From: Streptomyces longisporoflavus
GTDB taxonomy: Bacteria; Actinomycetota; Actinomycetes; Streptomycetales; Streptomycetaceae
Reading direction: 5' to 3'
Length of the DNA: 64,000 bases
Assembly (NCBI RefSeq): GCF_014649775.1
Contig: NZ_BMTR01000001.1
Location: 1-64,000 of the forward strand
Positions within the stretch are counted from its first letter, which is position 1. Each line of letters starts with the position of its first letter. Of this stretch, positions 33,576 to 42,686 are shown piece after piece. The position numbers were made by a program, and so were the translations under genes. Under the pieces are notes generated by a model. That model was not told where the DNA came from. It searched no databases and saw only the letters and a program-made list of their open reading frames with translations.

Positions 33576-34939
33576 GTGGAGTCTCCTCGTACGGGTCGCG
33601 GGGCCGGTGCGAGCGGATCGGGTTGTACGGCGAGGTCGCGAGCGTTGGTCTCCTTGACCCGCCAGACGGCCAGCGCCGTGATCGCGCCCCCGGCCGTCAG
33701 GAGCAGGGCCACCGCGTCGCTGGAGTCGTAGGCCGTGAGCAGACCGCTGGCGATCAGCGGCGAGAATCCGGCGCCGAGGAGCGTCGCGGTCTGGTAGCCG
33801 AGCGAGGCACCGGTGTAGCGCACCCGCGTCGAGAACATCTCGCTGAACAAGGCGCCGAGCGGCCCGTACATCACCGACTGGGCGATGCCGTGCCCGATCA
33901 CGCAGGCGAGGATCAGCAGGCCGGGCCGGTGGCTGTCCACGAGCGCGAAGACCGGGAAGGCGGTGGCCGCCGAAAGCAGGGCTCCTGCCAGGACCAGGGG
34001 GCGGCGTCCGTAGCGGTCGGAGAGGAGGTTCGCGCACGGCAGGACCACGAGGGCCACGCAGGAGGCGACGGTGACGCCGGTGAGCACCTGCGGGCGCGTG
34101 TACCCCTCGTCCACGGCGTACGAGATCATGAAGCTCGTCATCAGCGCCTGCGCGGTGAACGGGCCGATGCCGACCGCCGAGGCGAGCAGCACGGGGCGTG
34201 GCGCGCGCAGGACTTCGACCAGTGGCATCCGGGCCCGCTCGCGCCGCTGTGAGAGCGACGCGAAGAGCGGGCTCTCCGCGACCTTGAGGCGTATGTAGAG
34301 GCCCGCGCCGAGCAGCAGGAAGGACAGCAGGAAGGGCACTCGCCAGCCCCAGGCGCGGAAGTCGTCGTCGGGCAGCGTGCTCACCAGCGTGACGACCCCG
34401 GTGGAGAGCACCATGCCCAGCGGGGCGCCGAGTTGGGTGAAGCTGGTCCACAGGCCGCGCGGCCGGTCGCCCGCGTGTTCGGCGACCATGAGCGTGGCGC
34501 CGCCCCATTCGCCGCCGATCGCGATGCCCTGCACGACGCGGAGCAGGACGAGCAGGACGGGTGCCCAGACGCCGATCGCGTCGTACGTGGGGAGCAGGCC
34601 GATGAGGAAGCTGCCCGTGCCCATCAGGACCATGGTCAGGAGCATCATGGACTTGCGGCCGAGGCGGTCGCCGAAGTGGCCGAAGACGATGCCGCCGATG
34701 GGCCGGGCGAGATAGCCCGCGGCGAACGTGCCGAAGGCGGCCACGGTGCCCACCGCCGGATCGGCCTCGGGGAAGAAGAGGTCGCCGAAGACGAGCGCGG
34801 CGATGGTGCCGTACACGAGGAAGTCGTAGAACTCGATCGCGGTGCCGAGCAGTCCGGACAGGGCGACGCGGCGCAGTTGCCCGTCTCTCTCCCCTGTGCC
34901 GGCCTCGGCGCTCGTCTCGCCGACTGGCGGATGCGTCAT
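33572..34939 (-). CDS. MHS-family MFS transporter (organic acid/H+ symport)
   Basis: A 455-residue, twelve-helix MFS protein of the metabolite:H+ symporter group (ShiA/ProP/KgtP-like). It has GTAIEFYDFLVYG in helix 1, HFGDRLGRKSMM between helices 2 and 3, RVVQGIAIGGEWGGA in helix 4 and LSDRYGRRPLVLAG midway. It likely imports the organic acid degraded by the operon. The ATG at 34939 follows GAGGAG. It lies 13 bp after the MaoC gene and overlaps the hydrolase gene by 4 bp. Confidence 0.9.
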   Translation of the reverse strand: MTHPPVGETSAEAGTGERDGQLRRVALSGLLGTAIEFYDFLVYGTIAALVFGDLFFPEADPAVGTVAAFGTFAAGYLARPIGGIVFGHFGDRLGRKSMMLLTMVLMGTGSFLIGLLPTYDAIGVWAPVLLVLLRVVQGIAIGGEWGGATLMVAEHAGDRPRGLWTSFTQLGAPLGMVLSTGVVTLVSTLPDDDFRAWGWRVPFLLSFLLLGAGLYIRLKVAESPLFASLSQRRERARMPLVEVLRAPRPVLLASAVGIGPFTAQALMTSFMISYAVDEGYTRPQVLTGVTVASCVALVVLPCANLLSDRYGRRPLVLAGALLSAATAFPVFALVDSHRPGLLILACVIGHGIAQSVMYGPLGALFSEMFSTRVRYTGASLGYQTATLLGAGFSPLIASGLLTAYDSSDAVALLLTAGGAITALAVWRVKETNARDLAVQPDPLAPAPRPVRGDST

Positions 34940-34952
34940 GGTGCCGGGCTCC

Positions 34953-35408
34953 TCAGGAGTAGAAGCGGGAAAGGCTCCGCAGAACGCAGGCGGGCTTGTC
35001 GCCGCCCTCGATCTCGACCGTGCCGTCGACGGCGATCTGCACCCCGCCCCGTACGTCGTCGACGGAGGCGAGCGTGGCGCGCAGGCGTATCCGGGAGCCC
35101 GCCTTGACGGGGGAGGGGAAACGCACCTTGTCCAGGCCGTAGTTGACCTTCGTGGTGACGCCCCGGACGTCGAGGAGGCCGGTGAAGAGCGGGATGAAGA
35201 GGGACAGGGTGAGATAGCCGTGGGCGATCGGCGCACCGAAGGGTCCCCGGGCGGCCTTCTCGGGGTCGGTGTGGATCCACTGGTGGTCGTCGGTCGCGTC
35301 GGCGAAGGTGTCGATGCGGTCCTGCCCGACCTCCAGCCAGTCGGTGACGCCGAGGTCGCTGCCGGCGAGTGCGTGCAGTTCGGCAAGTCCGTTGGCGGTG
35401 ACGGTCAT
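34953..35408 (-). CDS. MaoC-family (R)-enoyl-CoA hydratase
   Basis: A 151-residue single-hot-dog MaoC dehydratase. The R-hydratase motif is complete: FADATDDHQWIHTDPEKA then GPFGAPIAHGYLTLS, with catalytic Asp and His. It hydrates a trans-2-enoyl-CoA and pairs with the upstream SDR, a presumed 3-hydroxyacyl-CoA dehydrogenase. The ATG overlaps the CoA-ligase stop by 4 bp. Confidence 0.9.
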   Translation of the reverse strand: MTVTANGLAELHALAGSDLGVTDWLEVGQDRIDTFADATDDHQWIHTDPEKAARGPFGAPIAHGYLTLSLFIPLFTGLLDVRGVTTKVNYGLDKVRFPSPVKAGSRIRLRATLASVDDVRGGVQIAVDGTVEIEGGDKPACVLRSLSRFYS

Positions 35409-36940
35409 CGGGGTGCTTCTCCCTCGGGGTTCGTGGTCCGTGCGCTGCCGTACTCGCGGCGCAGGCTGGGCTTGTGGAGCTTTCCGGAGGCGGTGCGCGG
35501 CAGTTCGGGCACGCACACCACCGACTTGGGGATCTTGTATGTGGCGAGGCGTCCCGCGAGGAAGCCGAGTACGTCGTCCGGGGCGGGGTCCGTGCCGTCG
35601 CGGGGCACGACGACGGCGCGCGGCACCTCGCCCCAGCGCGCGTCCGGTACGCCGATGACGGCGCACTCCGCCACGTCGGGGTGGGCCAGGAGCGCGCTCT
35701 CGACCTCGGCGGGGTAGATGTTCTCGCCGCCGGAGATGATCATGTCCTTGAGGCGGTCGGCGATGGTGACGAAGCCGTCGGCGTCCACCCGGGCCGCGTC
35801 CCCGGTGCGGAACCAGCCGTCGGCGAAGGCGGCGGCGGTCTCGTCCGGCAACTGCCAGTACCCGGCCATGACATGAGGACCGCGCACCAGGACCTCGCCG
35901 GTCTCCCCGGTGTCCGCAGGGCTGAGGTCGGGGCGTACGACACGTATGTCGGTGAAGAAGTGCGGCACTCCTGCCGTGCCCGTCTTGCGCTCGGCGTGCT
36001 CGGCGTCGAGGTAGAGCGCGCCGGGCGAGGCCTCCGTCATCCCGTACCCCTGCTGGAAGGCGAGTCCGCGCTTCGCGTACGTCTCGATCAGCGGGACGGG
36101 TACGGGCGCACCGCCGCACATCAGGATCCGCAGCGAGGACAGGTCGGCGGACTGCCAGCGCGGTTCGCGGGTGAGGCGCTCGTACATCGTGGGCACCCCG
36201 AACACCGCGCTGACCTGGTTCTCTTCTACGAGATCAAGGGTCTCGGCCGGGTCGAAGGACTCGACGAGCACGCAGTGGCCGCCCTTGAGGAGCACGGGCA
36301 GGGCGAGCATGCCGAGGGCCGCGGCGTGGAAGAGCGGGGCGGAGACCAGGGCGACGGTGTCGGCGGTGAGGTCGGTGTCGACCAGGACGTTGACGGCGTT
36401 CCAGGTGAGGTTGGCGTGGGAGAGCATGGCGCCCTTGGGGCGGCCGGTGGTGCCGGAGGTGTACATCAGGAGGCACACGTCGTCCGCGCCGACCGCCTCG
36501 TCCAGCGGCTCATCGACCGAGTGCGCGAGCAACTCCTCGTACTCCGGGCCCACTTCGAGGAAGAGGTCCACCTGCGCCGCCCGCGGCAGCTCCGCCGTGA
36601 CCGGGGTGTGCGCGGGGGAGTGGATCAGTGTGCGGGCGCCGGCGTCGGACAGTTGGTACGCGATCTCCGGCGCGGCCAGGCGGGTGTTGAGCGGTACGAA
36701 GACCGCCCCGAGCGCGCCGGCGGCGAAGAACGTCTCCAGGAAGGCCGGGTGGTTGGCCCCGAGGTAGGCGACCCGGTCCCCGCGCCGGACGCCCCGGGCG
36801 CGCAGGGCGTGCGCGAGCCGCAGGACCCGGGAGTGCAGGGCCGCGTAGCTGACGGTGCGACCCTCGTGGGTGAGGGCGGTGCGGTGCGGGGTCTTGCGGG
36901 CCCGGCGCGCGGGCCAGGAGCCGAGTCCTTCGTTGCGCAT
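35405..36940 (-). CDS. Acyl-CoA synthetase (AMP-forming)
   Basis: A 511-residue ANL-superfamily acyl-CoA ligase activating a carboxylic acid to its CoA thioester. Motifs: P-loop LLMYTSGTTGRPKGAM near residue 165, GYGMTEASPG, the hinge GWFRTGDAARVDADGF, GGENIYPAEVE, and the catalytic Lys in PRTASGKLHK. It is the third gene in the operon, 11 bp after the amidohydrolase, and overlaps maoC by 4 bp. AGAGGGG sits 7 bases before the ATG. Confidence 0.93.
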   Translation of the reverse strand: MRNEGLGSWPARRARKTPHRTALTHEGRTVSYAALHSRVLRLAHALRARGVRRGDRVAYLGANHPAFLETFFAAGALGAVFVPLNTRLAAPEIAYQLSDAGARTLIHSPAHTPVTAELPRAAQVDLFLEVGPEYEELLAHSVDEPLDEAVGADDVCLLMYTSGTTGRPKGAMLSHANLTWNAVNVLVDTDLTADTVALVSAPLFHAAALGMLALPVLLKGGHCVLVESFDPAETLDLVEENQVSAVFGVPTMYERLTREPRWQSADLSSLRILMCGGAPVPVPLIETYAKRGLAFQQGYGMTEASPGALYLDAEHAERKTGTAGVPHFFTDIRVVRPDLSPADTGETGEVLVRGPHVMAGYWQLPDETAAAFADGWFRTGDAARVDADGFVTIADRLKDMIISGGENIYPAEVESALLAHPDVAECAVIGVPDARWGEVPRAVVVPRDGTDPAPDDVLGFLAGRLATYKIPKSVVCVPELPRTASGKLHKPSLRREYGSARTTNPEGEAPR

Positions 36941-36951
36941 GGCGCGCCCCT

Positions 36952-37824
36952 CTACTTGAGCCCGAGCAGGCGGGCGGCGTTCTCCTTGAGGATCTTGGGG
37001 CGGACCTCGTCCTTGATCTCCAGCTTCGCGAAGTCGGCGAGCCAGCGGTCGGGCGTGAGGACGGGGAAGTCGGAACCGAAGAGCACCTTGTCCTTGAGCA
37101 AGGTGTTGGCGTATTGCACGAGCCCGGGCGGGAAGTACTTCGGCGACCACCCGGACAGGTCGATGTGCACGCCCGGCTTGTGTGTGGCGACGGCGAGGGC
37201 CTCGTCCTGCCAGGGGAAGGACGGGTGGGCGAGGATGATCTTCAGATGGGGGAAGTCCGCGGCGACGTCGTCGACGTGCATCGGGTTCGAGTACTTCAGC
37301 CGGATCCCGCCGCCTCCGGGCACACCGGCGCCGATGCCGGTCTGTCCGGTGTGGAAGAGGGCGACGCAGCCGGTCTCCTCGATGACCTCGTACAAGGCGT
37401 AGGCCAGAGCACGGTCGTTGGGGAAGAAGCCCTGGATGCTGGGATGGAACTTGAATCCCTTCACCCCGTACTCCTCCACGAGCCGACGGGCCTGTCGCAC
37501 CCCCGCCTTTCCGCGGAACGGATCGATGGACGCGAACGGAATCAGCACGTCGGGGTGGGCGGCCGCGGCCTCGGCGACTTCTTCGTTCGGGACGGGCACG
37601 GTGCCGGTGGCGGACTCTGCGTCCACGGTGAAGACGACGGCGGCCATCCTGCGTTCGCGGTAGTAGGCCGCCATCTCCTCCAGGGTGGGCTTCCGCGTGC
37701 GCCCCTCGACCTTGAAGTACGCGCTGGAGGCGGCGTCGAGGTCCTCGTCGAGCGAGGCGTGCCCCTGCGAGGAGACCTCGGCGTGGGTGTGGACGTCGAT
37801 GGCGGTGAGCTCGGCGAGGTCCAT
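36952..37824 (-). CDS. Amidohydrolase-2 family protein
   Basis: A 290-residue TIM-barrel amidohydrolase of the ACMSD/gamma-resorcylate decarboxylase-like group. Metal ligands are AIDVHTHAE near the N-terminus, FHTGQTG, LAHPSFPWQ and the late GSDFPVLTPD. Members are decarboxylases, hydratases or lactonases acting on aromatic or ring-cleavage acids. It begins 5 bp after the SDR stop. Activity is not deducible; context suggests a hydrolytic or decarboxylating step before or after CoA activation. Confidence 0.85.
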   Translation of the reverse strand: MDLAELTAIDVHTHAEVSSQGHASLDEDLDAASSAYFKVEGRTRKPTLEEMAAYYRERRMAAVVFTVDAESATGTVPVPNEEVAEAAAAHPDVLIPFASIDPFRGKAGVRQARRLVEEYGVKGFKFHPSIQGFFPNDRALAYALYEVIEETGCVALFHTGQTGIGAGVPGGGGIRLKYSNPMHVDDVAADFPHLKIILAHPSFPWQDEALAVATHKPGVHIDLSGWSPKYFPPGLVQYANTLLKDKVLFGSDFPVLTPDRWLADFAKLEIKDEVRPKILKENAARLLGLK

Positions 37825-37829
37825 CTCCC

Positions 37830-38756
37830 TCACGCTCCGGGGATCTTGGGGGCGGGAATGCCGACCGACTCCGGGTCGGCGCCCACCGAGGTGGGCCAGG
37901 CCGCGGCGATGGTCTCCGGGGTCCAGCCGCCGTCCGCGTAGGCCACGGAGGCTTCCCGGGGGTGCGACCACAGGGTGAGCCGGTCGCCGCCGATGCCGAC
38001 GCACTGCCCGGTCACCTCGCGGGCGTGGCCGGAGGCCAGGAAGGGGACGAGCGCGGCACAGTCGTCGGCCGTCCCGAACCCCTCTGTCTTGCGGAGGAAA
38101 TCCGGCAGCGGCTGCCCCTCCTTCATGGCCTCGATGTACGGGGCGAAGGCGGGGATGGTCTCGGTCATCGCGGTGGCGGCCACCGGCACGATCGCGTTGA
38201 CGTTGATGCCGGCCCTGGCGAGCTCCATCGACCACGTACGGACCATGGCGGCGATACCGGCCTTGGCGGCGGAGTAGTTGGTCTGCCCGAAGTTGCCGCG
38301 CTGCCCGGCGGGCGAGCCCACCAGAATCAGGCTGCCGCCCTCGCCTTGCTCCCGCATGCGTACGGCGGCGGCGCGGGCGCAGGTGAAGGTGCCCCGCAGA
38401 TGGGTGGTGACGACGGCGTCGAAGTCCTCGTCGGTCATCTTCCACAGCACGCGGTCGCGCAGGATCCCGGCGTTGGTCACCATCACGTCGAGCCGCCCGA
38501 ACTCCTCGACGGCGCGTGCGACGAGCCGCTCTGCGGCTTCGCCGGTACCGACCGCCGCCACCTCGGCGACGGCGCGTCCGCCCGCCTCGGTGATGGTCTT
38601 GACGGCCTGCTCGGCCGCCGCCTCGTCGACGTCGTTGACGACCACGGCGGCCCCGGCGCGAGCGAGGGCGGAGGCGTAGGCGAGACCGAGGCCGCGCCCG
38701 GAACCCGTGACGACGGCGACCTTGCCGCTCAGATCCACGGTGTATGAGTCCAGCAC
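37830..38756 (-). CDS. Short-chain dehydrogenase, 3-hydroxyacyl-CoA dehydrogenase-like
   Basis: A 308-residue classical SDR: cofactor motif VVTGSGRGLGLAYA, NAG at TNAGILRDR, catalytic Ser in VGSPAG, and Tyr-x3-Lys in NYSAAKAG. The RDRVLWKMTDEDFDAV stretch and C-terminal extension resemble the dehydrogenase part of HSD17B4-like enzymes, which oxidise (R)-3-hydroxyacyl-CoA. It is the first gene of the operon, with a promoter at 38844-38872 overlapping a palindrome likely bound by the divergent MarR protein. Confidence 0.88.
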   Translation of the reverse strand: MLDSYTVDLSGKVAVVTGSGRGLGLAYASALARAGAAVVVNDVDEAAAEQAVKTITEAGGRAVAEVAAVGTGEAAERLVARAVEEFGRLDVMVTNAGILRDRVLWKMTDEDFDAVVTTHLRGTFTCARAAAVRMREQGEGGSLILVGSPAGQRGNFGQTNYSAAKAGIAAMVRTWSMELARAGINVNAIVPVAATAMTETIPAFAPYIEAMKEGQPLPDFLRKTEGFGTADDCAALVPFLASGHAREVTGQCVGIGGDRLTLWSHPREASVAYADGGWTPETIAAAWPTSVGADPESVGIPAPKIPGA

Positions 38757-38843
38757 TGAGAAACCCCTTCGACAGGCAGCGAATGCGGATGGGTCGGCGG
38801 AGGCGGGGAACGCGACTCCGGTCGGTGGCGGCCCGCGGAAAGG

Positions 38844-38872
38844 AAGCTAAGACAAACCGTTGTTGACGTCAA
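38844..38872 (-). promoter_or_regulatory. Promoter of the SDR operon with palindromic MarR-type operator
   Basis: Read on the minus strand, -35 TTGACG (38872-38867) and -10 TAGCTT (38849-38844) are 17 bp apart. The perfect palindrome TTGACGTCAA (38863-38872) covers the -35. The divergent MarR-family gene starts 115 bp away, so this is its likely operator. Confidence 0.7.
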
Positions 38873-38986
38873 TGGTTGTTGCCGACATCGATCATGCGGC
38901 ATGCTGGACACTGTTGACACGGCCGACGACGACGCCCGTCGGCCCGCCGTACGCCCGCGAACCACCGATCAGGGAGAGCGCCCTTC

Positions 38987-39478
38987 ATGACCAGCCGGAA
39001 AACCACCGCCGAGCCCGTGAAGGAAGAGTCCGTCGACGAGGGCGCGCCCTGGATGAAGGGCCTCCACGCCGACGCGGGCTACCTCCTCTACCGCCTGGGC
39101 CTGCGCTCGGGGCAGCTCTTCAACGCGGCGCTCCAGAGATCCGGCCTCCGCCTGCGTCACTACGCCCTGCTGCGCTATCTGGCCACCGTGGAGGGCGCGG
39201 CACAGCGCGAACTGAGCCAGGAGCTCGGCTACGACCCCAGCGCGATCGTCGGCCTGGTCGACGACCTGGAACGCCTGGGCTTCGTCGAACGCCGCCCGGC
39301 CCCCGACGACCGCCGCCGCCGCATCGTCGCCCTCGCCCCGGCGGGCCATGACTTCTTGCGGGACTCGGATGAGGTGGCCCGGGGGGTCACCGACGAACTA
39401 CTGGCTCCGCTCGGTGCGGGGGAGCGGGAGATGTTGCATGTGCTGTTGTCGCGGGTGGCGCATACGGATGGGGGATGA
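38987..39478 (+). CDS. MarR-family transcriptional regulator
   Basis: A 163-residue MarR-family winged-helix protein with AALQRSGLRLRHYALLRYLA, ELSQELGYDPSAIVGLVDDLE (recognition helix) and wing ERRPAPDDRRRRIVAL. It probably senses the substrate or a CoA ester of the divergent catabolic operon and represses it through TTGACGTCAA. The ATG follows GGGAGAGC. A second TTGACA (38914-38919) may belong to its own promoter, but no matching -10 was clear. Confidence 0.9.
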   Translation: MTSRKTTAEPVKEESVDEGAPWMKGLHADAGYLLYRLGLRSGQLFNAALQRSGLRLRHYALLRYLATVEGAAQRELSQELGYDPSAIVGLVDDLERLGFVERRPAPDDRRRRIVALAPAGHDFLRDSDEVARGVTDELLAPLGAGEREMLHVLLSRVAHTDGG

Positions 39479-39536
39479 CCCCGAGCGGCGCGTGTGCGCA
39501 GAACCGGCGTGCCCGGCACGACGGCGACGGTGGCGC

Positions 39537-39584
39537 GGGGCGGCCATTTGTCGGCGAATGGATGCGGCGGCGAATGGCCGCCCC
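39537..39584. terminator. Hairpin terminator between marR and metE
   Basis: A perfect 12-bp stem, GGGGCGGCCATT (39537-39548) with AATGGCCGCCCC (39573-39584), encloses a 24-nt loop. It sits between convergent genes and can serve both. Confidence 0.7.
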
Positions 39585-39600
39585 GGCAACCGCGTTCGGG

Positions 39601-41922
39601 TCAGGGGTTCGCGGGGAGTTCCGACCTCACCTCGCGTGCCGCCGCGACCAGGTTCTCCAGGGACGCCTTGGTTTTGGGCCAGCCGCGGGTCTTCAGGCCG
39701 CAGTCGGGGTTCACCCACAGGCGGTCGGCGGGGATGGCCTCGAGGCCCTTGCGCAGCAGGGCCGCTGCTTCCTCGGTGCTGGGGATGCGGGGGGAGTGGA
39801 TGTCGTAGACGCCGGGGCCCGCCTCGCGCGGGTAGCCGTGTTCGGCAAGTTCGCGGGCCACCTGCATGTGCGAGCGGGCGGCCTCCAGGCTGATGACGTC
39901 GGCGTCGAGGTCGTCGATGGCTCGGACGATGTCGCCGAACTCGGCGTAGCACATGTGGGTGTGGATCTGGGTGTCCGGGCGTACGCCGCTGGTGGTGAGG
40001 CGGAAGGACGCCGTGGCCCAGTCCAGGTACGCGGCATGTTCGGCGGCACGCGGCGGGAGCGTCTCGCGCAGCGCGGGCTCGTCGACCTGGATGACGGAAG
40101 TGCCCGCCGATTCAAGGTCGTTGACTTCGTCGCGCAGGGCCAGGGCGACCTGGCGGGCCGTGTCGCCCAGCGGCTGGTCGTCACGGACGAAGGACCAGGC
40201 GAGCATCGTGACGGGGCCGGTGAGCATGCCCTTGACCGGACGGTCGGTGAGGGAGTCGGCGTACGCGGTCCAGCGCACCGTCATCGGCTCGGGACGCGAG
40301 ATGTCGCCGGCCAGGATCGGCGGGCGGACGTAGCGGGTGCCGTACGACTGGACCCAGCCGTGCTGCGTGGCGAGGTAGCCGGTGAGTTGTTCGGCGAAGT
40401 ACTGCACCATGTCGTTGCGCTCGGGCTCGCCGTGCACCAGGACGTCGATGCCCGCCTTCTCCTGGAAGGCGATGACCTCGCGGATCTCGGCACGGATGCG
40501 GTCCTCGTAGCCCGCCGTGTCGATGCGCCCCGCGCGCAGGTCGGCGCGGGCCGTGCGCAGTTCGGTGGTCTGCGGGAAGGAACCGATGGTGGTGGTGGGA
40601 AGGAGCGGCAGGCCGAGGCGGGTTCGCTGGGCCGCCGCACGCTCCGGGTAGGCGTGCGCGCGGCGGGCATCGGCGTCGGTGACGGCGGCGACGCGGGAGC
40701 GTACGGCCGGGTCGTGGGTCAGGGCCGAACCTGAGCGGGACGCCAGGTCGGCCCGGTTGGCGGCGAGTTCGGCGGTGACGGCGCCCGTCCCCTGGATCAG
40801 ACCGCGGGCCAGCGTGGCGATCTCGGCGGTCTTCTGGTGGGCGAAGGCCAGCCAGCGGGCGATCTGCGGGTCGATGTCCCGTTCGGCGGTCGAGTCAAGC
40901 GGCACGTGCAGGAGGGAGCACGACGCGGAGACGTCGACGCGGTCGGCGAGACCCAGGAGAGTGCCCAGGGTGGACAGGGACTTCGACAGGTCGTTGATCC
41001 AGATGTTGCGGCCGTTGACGACGCCCGCGACAAGGCGCTTGCCGGGAAGGCCGCCGACGGCCGCGAGGTCCTCCAACTGGCTCGCGGCGGACTCGGTGAA
41101 GTCCAGGGCGAGCCCCTCGACCGGAGCCTTGGCGAGGACCGGCAACGCCTCGCCGAGCCTGCCGAAATATGAGGCGATCAGGAGCTGCGGACGGTCGGTG
41201 AGGGCGCCGAGATCGCGGTAGGCGCGGGCGACGGCGTTGAGTTCGGCCGGGGTGCGGTCCTGGACCAGGGCGGGTTCGTCGAGCTGCACCCACTCGGCGC
41301 CGGCCGCACGCAGGTCGGCGAGGACCTCGGCGTACACGGGCAGCAGCCGGTCGAGCAGCGTGAGCGGCTCGAAGTCGGCGGCCACACCGGGCGCGGGCTT
41401 GGCGAGCAGCAGATAGGTGACCGGGCCGACCAGGACAGGACGGGCGGCGAGGCCGAGGGCGAGGGCTTCCTTCAGCTCGGCGACCTGCTTGGCGGAGTCG
41501 GCGGAGAAGACGGTGTCCGGGCCGAGCTCCGGCACGAGGTAGTGGTAGTTGGTGTCGAACCACTTGGTCATCTCGAGCGGCGCCACGTCCTGCGTGCCGC
41601 GGGCCATCGCGAAGTAGCCGTCGAGCGCGTCCGTGCCGACGGCCTCGCGGTGCCGCCGGGGGATCGCGCCGACCATGACGCTGGTGTCCAAGACATGGTC
41701 GTAGTACGAGAAGTCGCCCGTCGGCACCTCGTGGATGCCGGCGTCGGCCAGGTGCTGCCAGGTGGCCCTGCGCAGGCGGACCGCGGTGTCCCGGAGGGCG
41801 TCGGCGGTGACGCGGCCCTTCCAGTAGCCCTCGACGGCCTTCTTCAGTTCCCGGTGGGGGCCCTGGCGGGGGTAGCCGTACACGGTGGACCGTGCTGCCG
41901 CGGCCGCGGACTTCGATGTCAC
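39601..41922 (-). CDS. metE: Cobalamin-independent methionine synthase MetE
   Basis: A 773-residue B12-independent methionine synthase transferring the methyl group of methyltetrahydrofolate triglutamate to homocysteine. Both barrels are present. The C-terminal one has TTTIGSFPQT, the zinc ligands in HTHMCYAEF and NPDCGLKTR, and LVHGEPERNDMVQYFAE. The GTG at 41922 follows AAGGAG by a good spacing. Its long leader contains a cobalamin riboswitch, so it should be shut off when B12 allows MetH to work. Confidence 0.96.
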   Translation of the reverse strand: MTSKSAAAAARSTVYGYPRQGPHRELKKAVEGYWKGRVTADALRDTAVRLRRATWQHLADAGIHEVPTGDFSYYDHVLDTSVMVGAIPRRHREAVGTDALDGYFAMARGTQDVAPLEMTKWFDTNYHYLVPELGPDTVFSADSAKQVAELKEALALGLAARPVLVGPVTYLLLAKPAPGVAADFEPLTLLDRLLPVYAEVLADLRAAGAEWVQLDEPALVQDRTPAELNAVARAYRDLGALTDRPQLLIASYFGRLGEALPVLAKAPVEGLALDFTESAASQLEDLAAVGGLPGKRLVAGVVNGRNIWINDLSKSLSTLGTLLGLADRVDVSASCSLLHVPLDSTAERDIDPQIARWLAFAHQKTAEIATLARGLIQGTGAVTAELAANRADLASRSGSALTHDPAVRSRVAAVTDADARRAHAYPERAAAQRTRLGLPLLPTTTIGSFPQTTELRTARADLRAGRIDTAGYEDRIRAEIREVIAFQEKAGIDVLVHGEPERNDMVQYFAEQLTGYLATQHGWVQSYGTRYVRPPILAGDISRPEPMTVRWTAYADSLTDRPVKGMLTGPVTMLAWSFVRDDQPLGDTARQVALALRDEVNDLESAGTSVIQVDEPALRETLPPRAAEHAAYLDWATASFRLTTSGVRPDTQIHTHMCYAEFGDIVRAIDDLDADVISLEAARSHMQVARELAEHGYPREAGPGVYDIHSPRIPSTEEAAALLRKGLEAIPADRLWVNPDCGLKTRGWPKTKASLENLVAAAREVRSELPANP

Positions 41923-42100
41923 GGAAATCTCCTTCGCGAGATGACTCCTGAGCACCCCGGTGACGGGACACGGACGCGAAGGGATGACGGACCCGGCGGA
42001 CCGGACACGCGCCGTCGGCGCGGAACTCCGCCTGATCTGTACGCCGACCCGCCCACGAGGTCACCGGGATGTCCGCACATGAGGGATCACGTACGGGCAA

Positions 42101-42270
42101 CGGGCAGGTCTTCGGACTCGCGGGCACATCTGCCGGGGCAGATCCCTACTGGCCGTCGCTTCCCGGATCCGCCTGGATCCAGTGCGTATGACGGCGGTCG
42201 TTCCCACTCACCGCTGCGGGGCAGTCCCGGATTCCCACCGGGTTCCCTCTTGCGACGCGTCTGCCTGGCG
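42101..42270 (-). ncRNA. Cobalamin riboswitch controlling metE
   Basis: On the minus strand the leader shows the conserved B12 riboswitch core: GGGAACCCGGTGGGAATCC, then GGGACTGCCCCGCAGCGGTG, a variable arm, and the 3' region GAGTCCGAAGACCTGCC closing with GGCAG/CTGCC. A -10 hexamer TAGGGT lies at 42302-42297, giving a start near 42290. The aptamer ends about 180 nt before the metE GTG, leaving room for an expression platform. High B12 should reduce metE expression. Confidence 0.9.
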
Positions 42271-42449
42271 GGCAGGGCGAACCAGCTGCACGGGCCACCC
42301 TAGAGGGCGCGCGACCCGCCGAACAGCTCTGATCGCATTCCGGACCGTGAGGTGAGACACGGACCCCGGGCCCCGGCCCCCGGCGCGACCAGGGCGTACG
42401 CCCTGGCCGCGTGCGCTCGCGTGTGCCACAGGCGCGGGCCCCCCGCAAG

Positions 42450-42479
42450 TTGTCAGGAAACTCCGTCGAGCACTAGGGT
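42450..42479 (+). promoter_or_regulatory. Promoter of the cbiMNQO leader
   Basis: -35 TTGTCA (42450-42455) and -10 TAGGGT (42474-42479) have an 18-bp spacer. The expected start near 42486 coincides with the first base-paired stem of the cobalamin riboswitch, which supports both calls. Confidence 0.65.
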
Positions 42480-42484
42480 CACCA

Positions 42485-42645
42485 CGCCTTGGTGAACGGG
42501 AAATCCGGTGTGATGCCGGTGCGGCCCTCGCCACTGTGATCGGGAAGTCCGGCTCCAGCCCTTGCGGCAGCCACTGGGTGCGTACGCACCCGGGAAGGCG
42601 GAGTCCGGTCGGTAAGACCCGTCAGCCAGGAGACCGGCCAAGGCG
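42485..42645 (+). ncRNA. Cobalamin riboswitch controlling cbiMNQO
   Basis: The P1 stem CGCCTTGG (42485-42492) pairs exactly with CCAAGGCG (42638-42645). Between them are GGGAAATCCGGTGTGATGCC, CCTCGCCACTGTGATC, GCCACTGGG, a CGTACG arm, CGGGAAGGCGG and the 3' B12 box GTCAGCCAGGAGACC, the full conserved order of the class. The aptamer ends 41 nt before the cbiM ATG. B12 should repress cobalt uptake. Confidence 0.95.
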
Positions 42646-42686
42646 CGTTGTCCATCCACGAGGTGCTGGAGAGGGTCTGCTTAGCC

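Noticed and set aside
42301..42484. A gene between the two riboswitches
   Set aside because: The 180 bp hold only promoter-like elements and GC-rich filler; no frame with a start, RBS and coding character.
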